From: Clostridium sp. HBUAS56010
Lineage (GTDB): Bacteria > Bacillota > Clostridia > Lachnospirales > Lachnospiraceae
Assembly: GCF_007115105.1 (NCBI RefSeq)
Contig: NZ_SULJ01000009.1
Span: 62,001 to 126,000 of the forward strand
Direction of reading: 5' to 3'
Length of the DNA stretch: 64,000 nucleotides
Shown piece after piece: positions 37,859-47,256 of the stretch; position 1 is the stretch's first letter, and each line of letters begins with the position of its first letter. The translations under genes were made by a program, and so were the position numbers. The notes beneath the pieces were generated by a model. That model was not told the DNA's origin. It saw only the letters and a list, made by a program, of their open reading frames with translations, and did not search any database.

Positions 37859-39226
37859 CTATTCATGGAAAATACTGTACCCATTTTCTTTTAAAATCGA
37901 CAGTGCGCTTCGCACTTTTTCCCCGCTATCTTCTCTGTTTTTTCGGTACTCAAAATTGTCTCGAAGCTCTTTGTCTGTGAGCTGCTCAAAATCACGGGCA
38001 AGTTTTGCTCTTTTCTCATACGCTTCCAGACGGTAAGGCGCCTTTTTAATCTCAACGTATGTGGTATAGATGTTTCCTGTCAGAAACAGAATACAAGAAC
38101 CACCGGCTGCCAACCGAAGAAATAGATGCTGTCTTTTTTTCTCTTTGGCCAGCACAAGGGCAAAGGTCAGAAGAATTCCTATAATCCCAGTCTGAAATTG
38201 AAGGGCATACCGGGAACTCATTCCATAGTTTTCCCTTAAAAAAAACCATCTGGAAAATAGGATAAGAACATGGTTTAATCCACCGGATACCAGTAAAATG
38301 GCAGGAAATAAGGTCTTTTTGTAGAGACGGTACTTCCAGTTATACCAAAGGGCAAGGATGTAGATGACGATTACCAGAAGCCCCATGATAATAAAAGGAA
38401 GATTCCGGTGAAAGATCTCTTCTGCTCTCTCTCCTTCTATGATCATAGAGGAAAAAGATTTAATAAAAAATCGGACAAAAAAACCAGGGGTGTCTTTTAA
38501 CTGTTCCAAAAGAGAGGTGCCTGCATAGTCTGCATGATCATCCACCACATAACTGTCGCTCCATAAGTATAAAAGTAAAGGGATGAGACCACTGATTCCA
38601 TACAGAGCGTAATTGAGTTTTCCTTTGCCCTTTTTCAGAAGAAAGAGTATTCCACAGGTTCCAATAATGGTTACCGAATAGATTGCACAGTATGGACCTG
38701 CCACCAGCAAAGTAGTCGCAAAAGGTAATGCCACAAGCCTTAAAGAGTCATAAGGTTTCCCTTTTCCATTCCATACCCGATCCAAAACCTCATAGTGATA
38801 ATAGAAACAGGCAAAAGATAAAAAATGAGTCCAGCCGCTTCCATTGGTCAGCATCTCCCATTTGTTCAGGCTGAAAAGTACTGCCATAACAACAGCAAAC
38901 CAGAAAGCAGACACTTTCTGGCACAGGCTGTAAGATGCAATTACCATGCCGGACAATCCCAGTGCAAGAACACCCAGCACCCGGTCAAACATGGTATTAT
39001 AACCAAAGAAAATCACATTTACAATTCTTCCCAGATAATTCAGAGGTATTCTGGTCAGAATATCCGGGACGAAAAATTTATCCGGATTGTATATATCGGG
39101 AAGATAGCTGTTTACCAGACGGATATAATCCGAATAAACACCGTCACAAGACGCTTGAAAGATATACCATAATCCAAATAAGGTTCCCAAAAGGGGAAGG
39201 AAATAATATAGATATTTTCGTTTCAT
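37859..39226 (-). CDS. Polytopic membrane protein, GT-C glycosyltransferase-like
   Basis: A 455-residue protein with about ten to eleven hydrophobic helices and a short charged C-terminus. After the first helix, the external loop carries acidic residues (CDGVYSDYIRL near residue 28), a placement seen in GT-C enzymes that take sugars from polyprenol phosphate. I do not recognise the family by sequence. Gene order, between a polyprenol-P GT2 and another large membrane protein of similar layout, supports a glycan-decoration role outside the membrane. Confidence 0.6.
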   Translation of the reverse strand: MKRKYLYYFLPLLGTLFGLWYIFQASCDGVYSDYIRLVNSYLPDIYNPDKFFVPDILTRIPLNYLGRIVNVIFFGYNTMFDRVLGVLALGLSGMVIASYSLCQKVSAFWFAVVMAVLFSLNKWEMLTNGSGWTHFLSFACFYYHYEVLDRVWNGKGKPYDSLRLVALPFATTLLVAGPYCAIYSVTIIGTCGILFLLKKGKGKLNYALYGISGLIPLLLYLWSDSYVVDDHADYAGTSLLEQLKDTPGFFVRFFIKSFSSMIIEGERAEEIFHRNLPFIIMGLLVIVIYILALWYNWKYRLYKKTLFPAILLVSGGLNHVLILFSRWFFLRENYGMSSRYALQFQTGIIGILLTFALVLAKEKKRQHLFLRLAAGGSCILFLTGNIYTTYVEIKKAPYRLEAYEKRAKLARDFEQLTDKELRDNFEYRKNREDSGEKVRSALSILKENGYSIFHE

Positions 39227-39245
39227 GTCTTCTCCTCTTTTTTAT

Positions 39246-41078
39246 CTAATTGGTACTGATATCCGCAACAACACTTAAATGAGTTCTTCCTCTCTGCTCG
39301 GTTGCTTCATGATAGTAAAAATTGCTTTCAAATCTTATTTCCGACGCCACAGAAGGAGGAACATCAAACTCTGCCTGAACGATGCTGGCGCTGATGGGAA
39401 TAACCCGCTCTTCGCTTCCGTTAACCGTTACCGTTATATGTTCAAGTCCTGTTATCTCTCCCGGATAGTAGAATTTAACATAGAGTTTTCCTTCTTTTCC
39501 TGCTGTAATTCTTGCCTTGGCACTCTGATCCAGCCAGCCGTCTTCATAGCAGCCATAGATCCGTTCAAATTTTAAATTGCGGACAAAGTCTGTCACATCC
39601 TGAAACGAATTATGAGCCGGCTCTTCCCTTAGCACCAGCATATTGGGGGTAATCAGACCAATGGAATTCATAGAATCAATACGAGTGACTTCTGTCCCTT
39701 CTGCCAGCCGCTTCTTATCAAAGGTCTTAAAGAAGGTGTCTGCAGTGAACTTACTCATCTTGTAACTGTTTCCAATGATATAAATCTTCTTTCCAAACAG
39801 GTTGTCTCCATATTTTCCATAAGTTTCTTTTGCAAGGGAATTATATCGGTTCTGGGAAGGCCAATAATACAGATTGTCGTATTGGGTCCGGTAAAAAGAC
39901 TCGATCGGGAACATCAGAATTCCGTATAGAAGAAACAGTCCGCAATAGAGAAGGGGTCTTGTTAAATTAGCCCTTGTTTCCTTTTTGGGTACGGTTACAC
40001 CGCACATATAAGAAGCGAAGAGCCATGCTGCTGTCATTGACACATAGATCCATCTGGTCTCCACCCGTATGGTCACGCTGGAGGAACCGATGCAAAGAGC
40101 AATAAACAGAACAAACATACCGGTTATTTTCAGCCTTTGCTTTCTTTGGCTCTTTTCTCTGACTAACACAACAAGAAATACTGCAGTCATAATAAGAAGA
40201 AGTAAGTCTGCCACTACAATAAGAATGCGGACCCACACCGGAGAGGCACCCCAGCTCATTCCGCTTAGATGTTCTGGTCCGGTATTGATTCCAAAGATAT
40301 AGAGAACCTGGCTCATGGCATAGCGGATAATTCCTGTAATCGTAACAGTATCCGCAACGTTAGTGCCTCCGGTTCCGGCAGGAGATATACTTCCAATGGC
40401 AAAATAACGGATCACCTGAACAAGAGCAAAGACTCCGGTCACCAGAAGCCATGGAGACTTCTTCCGTTCCTTTTTCATAAGGAAAACTGCGTAGAAAAAA
40501 GGTAACAGAACCATATAACGCTCATGGATAAAACAGATGCAAAAATAAAGAATCATGGAGACAGGAATCAACCGTTTTTCTTGTTTTTCCTCCGTGAGAT
40601 ACCGGTACAGGCAATAAAAGATTCCGATGGCTGCCCACAAAGCCAGGCTTTCCATCAGACCGTATACCTGACCGATCTGATAATAGGACATTCTGGAAAG
40701 CAGATATAAAATTCCTCCCACAAAACCCATAGTCCATCTCCCGGACAGCCGCTTTGCAAACCGGTATACGGTATAAGCAATGCAGACATTGATCAATATG
40801 TTGATGGGGACAAACCAGCCGATATGCCTTCCCACTACCATTAGCTCCAGCCAGGCAGCCAGATTATAGACAAATCGGAACCGGGTGCTTCCCAGGGGAA
40901 ACACAAATTCCCAAAATGACTGTTCTCCGTAGCAGGACCAGAGATAAAGATCATCCATATACAGACCTTTGATCTCAATGCCTCTGTTTATGAAGAAAGC
41001 AAAAGCCAGTAAAAGTATGACTGCAATGACTTCATCTTTCCATATGGCTTTTTCTCCTATCTGTTGTCTGTCTTTCAT
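39246..41078 (-). CDS. Large membrane protein, GT-C glycosyltransferase-like with extracellular C-terminal domain
   Basis: A 610-residue protein. About eleven hydrophobic helices occupy residues 15-395, with YMDDLYLW in the first external loop giving the acidic pair expected for GT-C catalysis. The last 210 residues are soluble and predicted to face outside, ending in a beta-rich stretch (YVKFYYPGEITG, ITVTVNG) that could bind glycan. It is coupled with the similar protein that follows, 19 bases away, and comes after the heptose genes. Heptose transfer is one possibility, but no substrate can be read from the sequence. Confidence 0.6.
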   Translation of the reverse strand: MKDRQQIGEKAIWKDEVIAVILLLAFAFFINRGIEIKGLYMDDLYLWSCYGEQSFWEFVFPLGSTRFRFVYNLAAWLELMVVGRHIGWFVPINILINVCIAYTVYRFAKRLSGRWTMGFVGGILYLLSRMSYYQIGQVYGLMESLALWAAIGIFYCLYRYLTEEKQEKRLIPVSMILYFCICFIHERYMVLLPFFYAVFLMKKERKKSPWLLVTGVFALVQVIRYFAIGSISPAGTGGTNVADTVTITGIIRYAMSQVLYIFGINTGPEHLSGMSWGASPVWVRILIVVADLLLLIMTAVFLVVLVREKSQRKQRLKITGMFVLFIALCIGSSSVTIRVETRWIYVSMTAAWLFASYMCGVTVPKKETRANLTRPLLYCGLFLLYGILMFPIESFYRTQYDNLYYWPSQNRYNSLAKETYGKYGDNLFGKKIYIIGNSYKMSKFTADTFFKTFDKKRLAEGTEVTRIDSMNSIGLITPNMLVLREEPAHNSFQDVTDFVRNLKFERIYGCYEDGWLDQSAKARITAGKEGKLYVKFYYPGEITGLEHITVTVNGSEERVIPISASIVQAEFDVPPSVASEIRFESNFYYHEATEQRGRTHLSVVADISTN

Positions 41079-41106
41079 CTTATCCTCCTGTATTATAAGC
41101 TTCTGT

Positions 41107-41742
41107 TTAGAAAAAACGCTCTTCCAGCATCAGGCACAGGGCGTGGTATACGGGAAGGTGCAGTTCCTGGATCTTAAAAGTCTCTGTCTCGGGCACTACC
41201 ACCGATACATCTGCAGATTCTTTTAGCTGACCGCCGTCTTTTCCGGTAAGACCGATGGTTTTCATTCCAAGAGCTTTGGCGGCTGCCATGGCATACATTA
41301 CGTTTTTGGAATTGCCAGAGGTGGAGATTCCAAGAAGCACATCTCCTTTTTTTCCATAACCATAAGTCTGCTGGGCAAATGCCAGATCTCCATCCACATC
41401 ATTGGCATAAGCAGTGGAAAGAGCAGAATGACCGGTCAGCGCAATGGCGGGAAGACCGCCCTGAAGCTTCTCTGCCAGTTCTTTTCCCCTTTGAGGGTCT
41501 GCCTGTATGAGCCTGTCTGCAAATGCTTCTGAAACCTGCCGCCTTTTTACAAAGCCTTTCATAAGCTCTCCTACGATGTGCTCTGCATCGGCACAGCTTC
41601 CGCCATTCCCGGCGATCAGGAGTTTTCCTCCATTTTTATAACATTCCTCTAATATAGTATAGGATTTCAAAATCTCATTCTTTACGCTGGAAAGACTTGG
41701 ATACCGTTGTATCAGTTCATCCAGATAATTCATTGGTTCCAT
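41107..41742 (-). CDS. gmhA: Phosphoheptose isomerase (SIS domain)
   Basis: A 211-residue SIS-domain protein matching GmhA, which converts sedoheptulose 7-phosphate to D-glycero-D-manno-heptose 7-phosphate. Family marks include LLIAGNGGSCADAEHIVGEL, the LTGHSALSTAYANDV segment and ISTSGNSKNV, plus the C-terminal histidine in QELHLPVYHA. Its start, behind GAGGAG, lies 26 bases inside the end of gmhB. The next three genes upstream complete the GDP-heptose route. Confidence 0.93.
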   Translation of the reverse strand: MEPMNYLDELIQRYPSLSSVKNEILKSYTILEECYKNGGKLLIAGNGGSCADAEHIVGELMKGFVKRRQVSEAFADRLIQADPQRGKELAEKLQGGLPAIALTGHSALSTAYANDVDGDLAFAQQTYGYGKKGDVLLGISTSGNSKNVMYAMAAAKALGMKTIGLTGKDGGQLKESADVSVVVPETETFKIQELHLPVYHALCLMLEERFF

Positions 41743-42322
41743 TGGGCTTCTCCTCTCTGGAAATGATATAGTCAGCAGCTTCTTTCATGGTTTTTGCATA
41801 AAAGTCAAAAGCCCTGGTTTTCTCCGTAGCGCTCATGCCTTCACACACTTCTTGTCCATAACCGGTTCCAATTAATATGGGAGTCACACCATAATTTTTA
41901 CCTGCCTGTGTATCCAGAAGCTTATCACCAATCATAAAAGAATGTGTCTTATCCACTGAAAAATAAGCCTCTGCCATCTCAAACATTCCGGTCTCTGGTT
42001 TCCGGCAGTGGCATTTTATTTTATAGGACCCGATTCCATGCACCGGATGGTGGGGACAATAAAAAAAGCAGTCAATGGCTGCCCCCTGTTCTGCCAGACG
42101 CTCATTGAGTACCTGGTGAAGGGCTTTCACATCCTCTTCTTGATAATAACCTCGTGCCACACCTGCCTGATTGGTGACCACAACCAGTTTAAATCCATGG
42201 TTTTTTAAACGGCAAAGGGCCTCTGCTACGCCCGGAAGAATTACAAGGTCTTCCGGGCGGTGTAAATATTCTACCTCTTGATTAATGGTTCCATCACGGT
42301 CTAAAAATACAATTTTGTCCAT
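41717..42322 (-). CDS. gmhB: D-glycero-D-manno-heptose 1,7-bisphosphate phosphatase
   Basis: A 201-residue HAD-family phosphatase with the nucleophile motif FLDRDGTIN at residues 6-14, VVTNQAGVARG, and the GmhB zinc-binding cluster (CPHHP then CHCRKP), ending with IGDKLLDTQAG. It removes the 7-phosphate... more precisely one phosphate of heptose 1,7-bisphosphate to leave heptose 1-phosphate for activation. Histidinol-phosphate phosphatases share the fold, but the neighbourhood fixes the heptose role. It overlaps gmhA and is preceded closely by hddA. Confidence 0.92.
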   Translation of the reverse strand: MDKIVFLDRDGTINQEVEYLHRPEDLVILPGVAEALCRLKNHGFKLVVVTNQAGVARGYYQEEDVKALHQVLNERLAEQGAAIDCFFYCPHHPVHGIGSYKIKCHCRKPETGMFEMAEAYFSVDKTHSFMIGDKLLDTQAGKNYGVTPILIGTGYGQEVCEGMSATEKTRAFDFYAKTMKEAADYIISREEKPNGTNELSG

Positions 42323-42346
42323 CGTTTTTAACTCTCCTGCCTGTGC

Positions 42347-43417
42347 TTACAGGTTAAAGTGATATTCTCCTCCCGGAATCTTGACTTTGACATCAGAATA
42401 ATCCCAGCGTTTTTCGTCAGTGATCCACGCCTGGGCTCCTCTTAGTTCAAAATTCCAGTCAGTAAGCTGTCCGCCTGCGGCTTCCATACGGGCTGCCACT
42501 TTATGGCGTACATTATAAGGGCAGTATACCAGTAAGAATCCGCCGCCGCCGGCTCCTAATAATTTGCCTCCCAGCGCTCCCGCTTTTAATGCTTCTTCGT
42601 ACAGCTCGTCAATCTGTGGAGTTGTGATCTTACTGCTCATTCTCTTTTTGCTTTTCCAGCCGTAGTCAAGCAGCTTTCCAAAACTGTATAAATTTCCTTT
42701 TAACAGCTCATCTTTCATGGCATAAGCCAGGGCTTTTACTTCGCACATGGCATCAAAGGGGTCTTTCTTTTCATAGTTCTTTACCTGGTCTTTGATAATG
42801 TTGGCAGATACATGGATGTTGCCAGTATAGCAAAGAAGCAGGTTATATTGAAGTTCATGAATGATTTCTTTTTTAATCCGCAAAGGATTGACCACCACAT
42901 TGTTGCGCCCATGAAATTCAATGAAATTGAATCCGCCAAAGGTTGCCGCATACTGATCCTGATATCCGCCGTCAATCTTTAAGTCTTCCCGCTCTACCTG
43001 ATATGCCAGATCAGCCATGGCATAGCTGTCTAACTCCACGCCTTTCCATTTTGCCATTGCAGTCAGAAGAGCTACCATAACAGTGGAGGACGTGCCAAGA
43101 CCTGAACCTGGAGGCGCATCGCACTGCAAATATACTTCACAGCCCTGTTTGATCTCCATGGCTTTTAGTGCTGCTGTTACCAGATCCAGCCTTCCGTCAT
43201 ATACATAGTTCTCTCTTGTATTGTATTTGACTGTCATATCAAAGTCAAGGGAGTGGACAATGATCTGATCATCCTCCCTTGGAACGATGGAACAATAGGC
43301 ATATTTATTAATGGTGCTGCCAATAATGGCACCTCCCTGCTGATCACAAAAAGGAGCTACATCGGTTCCGCCTCCTCCAAAACTTACTCTGAGAGGGGCT
43401 CGTCCTCTGATTATCAT
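42347..43417 (-). CDS. hddA: D-glycero-alpha-D-manno-heptose 7-phosphate kinase
   Basis: A 356-residue GHMP kinase. The N-terminal APLRVSFGGGGTDV is the HddA-type substrate motif. The ATP loop PPGSGLGTSSTV is at about residues 100-111 and the third motif GGKLLGAGGGGF is near residue 290. It phosphorylates heptose 7-phosphate at C1 in the GDP-heptose route. Some close relatives act on fucose or other sugars, but gmhA, gmhB and hddC on either side decide the call. It overlaps hddC by four bases. Confidence 0.92.
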   Translation of the reverse strand: MIIRGRAPLRVSFGGGGTDVAPFCDQQGGAIIGSTINKYAYCSIVPREDDQIIVHSLDFDMTVKYNTRENYVYDGRLDLVTAALKAMEIKQGCEVYLQCDAPPGSGLGTSSTVMVALLTAMAKWKGVELDSYAMADLAYQVEREDLKIDGGYQDQYAATFGGFNFIEFHGRNNVVVNPLRIKKEIIHELQYNLLLCYTGNIHVSANIIKDQVKNYEKKDPFDAMCEVKALAYAMKDELLKGNLYSFGKLLDYGWKSKKRMSSKITTPQIDELYEEALKAGALGGKLLGAGGGGFLLVYCPYNVRHKVAARMEAAGGQLTDWNFELRGAQAWITDEKRWDYSDVKVKIPGGEYHFNL

Positions 43418-44121
43418 ATGGTCACCGTTCCTTTCTCCACATCTTCTATAAACCGGTAATAGTCTTCCGGCACGCCAATATCAATAAAATAACCGTCATT
43501 GACAAAACCGCCCAGTTTTTTTCCCTCTAAAAGCCAGCCTGGAATCATCTCATGCTCCAGAGATACTTTTCCCTCCGGAATCTGTTCCAGAAGGGAACGG
43601 CGGAGATAGTAAATACCGCCATTAATGGTTCCTTGACTGGAAGTGTCTGTTTTTTCATCAAAGGTCTTTAACCAGCCGTCTTCCAAAACTGCCTGTCCGT
43701 AACGGGATACGTCTGAAACTTCTCTTAAGACCAGAGCCATATCCAGATTCCGTTCTTCACTGAGAGACACAAGCCTGGTGTAGTCAATCTGGTAAAAGGT
43801 ATCTGCATTGAGCACAAGAAAACGGTCGTCTGTAATCAGCTTTCCGGCATTTTTAATGGCTCCCGCTGTCCCTAAGAGTTCTTCTTCATAGGCATACGAT
43901 ACTTTTATATCCCATGAGGAACCGTCTTTAAAATATTCCTCTACCATAGAGCCTTTATAGCCTACAGCAAAAACGATCTCTGTAACTCCATGTTTTTTCA
44001 GTTCCAGAACTACATATTCCATAAAGGGTTTATTCCCGATTAATGCCATGGGCTTTGGTCTGTCACTTACAACTGAGCGAAGTCTTGTACCAAGACCTCC
44101 TGCCAGTAAAACTGCCTGCAT
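43414..44121 (-). CDS. hddC: D-glycero-alpha-D-manno-heptose 1-phosphate guanylyltransferase
   Basis: A 235-residue nucleotidyltransferase with AVLLAGGLGTRLRS at residues 3-16, DRPKPMALI, and the metal-binding LNADTF. Context with hddA indicates transfer of GMP from GTP to heptose 1-phosphate, giving GDP-D-glycero-D-manno-heptose. Sequence alone would allow a mannose-1-phosphate or glucose-1-phosphate nucleotidyltransferase. It overlaps hddA (ATGA) and follows the large glycosyltransferase by 18 bases. Confidence 0.88.
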   Translation of the reverse strand: MQAVLLAGGLGTRLRSVVSDRPKPMALIGNKPFMEYVVLELKKHGVTEIVFAVGYKGSMVEEYFKDGSSWDIKVSYAYEEELLGTAGAIKNAGKLITDDRFLVLNADTFYQIDYTRLVSLSEERNLDMALVLREVSDVSRYGQAVLEDGWLKTFDEKTDTSSQGTINGGIYYLRRSLLEQIPEGKVSLEHEMIPGWLLEGKKLGGFVNDGYFIDIGVPEDYYRFIEDVEKGTVTI

Positions 44122-44139
44122 ATCCCGTTCCTCCTGTTT

Positions 44140-47100
44140 TTAACTGAAGTCTTCTCCTACCACACTCCATGCCGCATCAATGCTGTGATATCTGCGGATG
44201 TAGTCCTGTGTATTCCGGCACATCTGTCTGCACCGCTCTTCGTCCTGGTAGAGAGAAAGCACTTCCTGTGCAAATTCTGCCGGATCATCTTTGATTGCCA
44301 TAACCTGCTCTGCTTCCGGAATTCCTTCTGCACCGATGGAGGTGGTGACAACAGGAGCACCGTGATATAGAGCTTCAATGACTTTTCCCTTTACTCCTGC
44401 ACCATAGCGCAGAGGTACTACCACAATCCTGCACCTGGCATACAATTCTGCCAGTTCTTCTTCTGAAACAAATCCTTTGACAATAATTCCATTGCCGGGC
44501 TGTTGAAGCGCTTTTATTTCCTCAGTTACTTTTGATCCTACAATGTAGAAATTCATCTGTAATACGTCCCGGATCAGAGGAAATATCTCCCTTGCAAACC
44601 AGAGAACCGCATCTTCATTGGGGGGATGTGCAAATCCACCAACAAACAAAAGCCCTTCCCTCTCTTGAAAATCTTCCGAAATGTGGGATAAAAATGTTTC
44701 AAAGACATAAGCCACAATTGCTTTTACCGGTATGGAAGGTTCAATCTCATGAATGGCTTCCCGCTCCACATAAGAGGGATAGTAGGAAACCGCAGCTTTC
44801 TTCATCAGACGCAGTTCCATGGATTTCCAGTATTCCGAAGCTTCCCGTTTCTCAGGATTACCGGTCAATTCATACTCTCTGCCTTCCCGTAAAAAGTGAA
44901 GGTCATGTCCATAATAAATCACTTTCATGGAAGTCTTGTTTTTTATGAAGTCTATATATTTTGCCGCAATATGCGGACGATTTAAATAAGCGAAGGAGAT
45001 GTCATCTCCATGATCTTTTAACCAGTCCCAGATCTTTGCCTGAAATTCTTTTCCGTAGAGAATTTCAATCCCCATCTGCTGGAGCGTGGTAGAATAAGGT
45101 TCTTCATGGAGGAAGTTATCCCCAAGAAATTTTACAACGTAACCTTTTTCCACAAACATCTGAAGGTACTGGTAAGTGGTCTTGGAACCAGCATCCCGGT
45201 CATAGGTGGGAACGTAATGGTCAACCACCAGGAGGATGTCTTTGTTCTGGCTTCTTTCCCTGGCACGGAACGGGTCGGGGCTTCCGTTGTTCTCACTTTG
45301 TCTTTTAAATTCTTCCGCCCATTTTTCCCTGAGCTTTAAGCTGTTTTCCACCTGATACCGTTTTAACCCGGTGCCGTTGACATCCGTGCCGTTTGATACG
45401 CCTTCAAAGTGAATGACTTTGGAAAGAGGCTGATAAACCACACGAAGCCCTGCCTTCCGCACTTCAAACGCAAGATCGGAATCTTCGCAGTAAGCGGGGG
45501 CAAAGCGTTCATCAAAACCGCCGATTTTTTTCCACAACTGGGTGGATAATAAGATGGCAGCACCTGAGATGTAGTCCACATCCTTGACATAATTATACTC
45601 TGGTTTTTCCGGATCGTCTAATCGCCCGTAATTCCATCCGGAACCGTCGCTCCAGAGAATTCCGCCTGCCTCCTGAAGCCGTCCGTCAGGGTAGACCAAT
45701 TTGGAACCGACCATACCAATGGTGGAATCGGCTTCAATTAAATTCACCAGACTGGAAAGCCAGCCTTCTGTTACCTGGGTGTCATTGTTTAAGAACATGA
45801 CATATTTTCCTCTGGCTGCTTTCGCCGCCTGATTGCAGTTTCTTAAAAAGCCCTGATTGGTCTCATTTCTGCAGATCACCACATTCTCGGTGAATTTTAA
45901 TAATTCCTTTGTGGCATCACTGGATACGTCATCCGCAATAATCACTTCATAGACCACATCTTTTGTGTGTTCCAATATGGAAGCGAGACAGGCATAGGTA
46001 TAATGAATCTGATTGTATACAGGAATTACAATGGAAACCATGGGATGACCTTCTTTGATGAAACGAAGCTTCCCATGGGTCCGGTACTGCTCCCCGATCT
46101 TCATATCTCCTTCTATTAAGTTCCTGCCCTCTTCTGTGGTATAAAGCCGAAAGGATTTTACCGGGTGAAGAACGGTGTTTTTGGCGTAATAGAAGTACTT
46201 GCGCCTTCTTGTGCCTTCTGGAAAACGGTCGTTGAATATCCGCTTTACTCTTCTGCCTGCCCGGTAGAACAGCGCTTCATGCCGTCTTAACCGGTCTATG
46301 ATCTGCTGCATGTTCTCACAGTCCTGGCGGAGGGTTGTAATAATCATCTCCTGGTTGGTCACATGATTATCGGTAAGACGTTTGATCTCCTGCTGCTTTG
46401 TGATGGTTACATCCTTTTCGTGAAGTTCTGCTTCCATCTGGGCAATTTTTTCATGGGTTTCGTCTATGAGGTCTGAAACCTGATACATGTCTTCTGGAAT
46501 GGCATGGGTTTCGTGCATGTAATTAACCAGATAAATCTGCTGGTTCTCTCCATGAACATATTCCTGGAAATGGCATTCCATCCGGGCATAGGTCTCCAGA
46601 CGGCCTGCTTCCACACCGGACTCTTCCATAAAAGCTTCCAGAGATTCATAAGACAGGATACTCTTATACTGCTCGTAGAAATAATAAAGAACCCGGTACT
46701 TAATAAACGTCACTGGAACAGGAAATGAAAATACCCATTCATAATCCAGGCAGTAAGGACCATCTTCTGTTAACATAATATTTTCAAAAAGGCAGTCAAT
46801 GTTGGAAGTTTTAAATGCCCAGTCTCTCAAAATGGCATCATCCGCATCAGACAGATCACCGAATACACGGACAAATTCCTCTGTCATACGGAACGGGAAC
46901 ATAAAATCATCTTTCACCGTAAAAATCGTGGAAAGCGCATCTTCCATACAGGTTACGGGAACGATTCCATCGAGAACTTCCTTGCCCAGAAGTTCCGATA
47001 AAGTCTCCCCCTTTAAGAATTCAAACCGGGCTGTCCGTCCGTCCGGGCTTATGGAAACTTCCGCTACCTTTAACTTCTGGTTCTGCTCTTTAAGACTGTT

Positions 47101-47256
47101 ATACTTTCCCTCCAGAGACCGGATATGTCTGACTCCTTCATCTCTTATGGCAGTTTTCTCCACAAAAGGAACTCCATCTTCCTCCACCAGACTGGTGCGG
47201 ATCTGGAATTCTTCTCTTCTGGTTTTGTTATATTTTACAAAATTAATCTTTTTCAT
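44140..47256 (-). CDS. Kinase-like / coiled-coil / GT2 / GT4 multidomain glycosyltransferase
   Basis: A 1,038-residue fusion. Residues about 1-245 look like an atypical protein-kinase fold: a lysine in VEKTA (Lys34), a catalytic-loop pattern NIDCLFEN (Asp154, Asn159 with kinase spacing) and a DFG-like DYE (Asp171). Residues about 265-330 are a charged coiled coil. Residues about 405-640 form a GT2 domain with SIVIPVYNQ, ADDVSSD, FLNNDTQV and the later CEDSDLAFEVR. Residues about 660-1038 are a GT4 domain with LFVGGFAHPPNED and VPLRYGAGVKGKVIEA. The ATG at 47256, five bases after GGAG, is chosen over a GTG one codon earlier and overlaps the methyltransferase gene. GT2-GT4 fusions occur in glycan clusters; the kinase-like front recalls the WbdD terminator. 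Whether it is catalytic is open. Confidence 0.82.
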   Translation of the reverse strand: MKKINFVKYNKTRREEFQIRTSLVEEDGVPFVEKTAIRDEGVRHIRSLEGKYNSLKEQNQKLKVAEVSISPDGRTARFEFLKGETLSELLGKEVLDGIVPVTCMEDALSTIFTVKDDFMFPFRMTEEFVRVFGDLSDADDAILRDWAFKTSNIDCLFENIMLTEDGPYCLDYEWVFSFPVPVTFIKYRVLYYFYEQYKSILSYESLEAFMEESGVEAGRLETYARMECHFQEYVHGENQQIYLVNYMHETHAIPEDMYQVSDLIDETHEKIAQMEAELHEKDVTITKQQEIKRLTDNHVTNQEMIITTLRQDCENMQQIIDRLRRHEALFYRAGRRVKRIFNDRFPEGTRRRKYFYYAKNTVLHPVKSFRLYTTEEGRNLIEGDMKIGEQYRTHGKLRFIKEGHPMVSIVIPVYNQIHYTYACLASILEHTKDVVYEVIIADDVSSDATKELLKFTENVVICRNETNQGFLRNCNQAAKAARGKYVMFLNNDTQVTEGWLSSLVNLIEADSTIGMVGSKLVYPDGRLQEAGGILWSDGSGWNYGRLDDPEKPEYNYVKDVDYISGAAILLSTQLWKKIGGFDERFAPAYCEDSDLAFEVRKAGLRVVYQPLSKVIHFEGVSNGTDVNGTGLKRYQVENSLKLREKWAEEFKRQSENNGSPDPFRARERSQNKDILLVVDHYVPTYDRDAGSKTTYQYLQMFVEKGYVVKFLGDNFLHEEPYSTTLQQMGIEILYGKEFQAKIWDWLKDHGDDISFAYLNRPHIAAKYIDFIKNKTSMKVIYYGHDLHFLREGREYELTGNPEKREASEYWKSMELRLMKKAAVSYYPSYVEREAIHEIEPSIPVKAIVAYVFETFLSHISEDFQEREGLLFVGGFAHPPNEDAVLWFAREIFPLIRDVLQMNFYIVGSKVTEEIKALQQPGNGIIVKGFVSEEELAELYARCRIVVVPLRYGAGVKGKVIEALYHGAPVVTTSIGAEGIPEAEQVMAIKDDPAEFAQEVLSLYQDEERCRQMCRNTQDYIRRYHSIDAAWSVVGEDFS

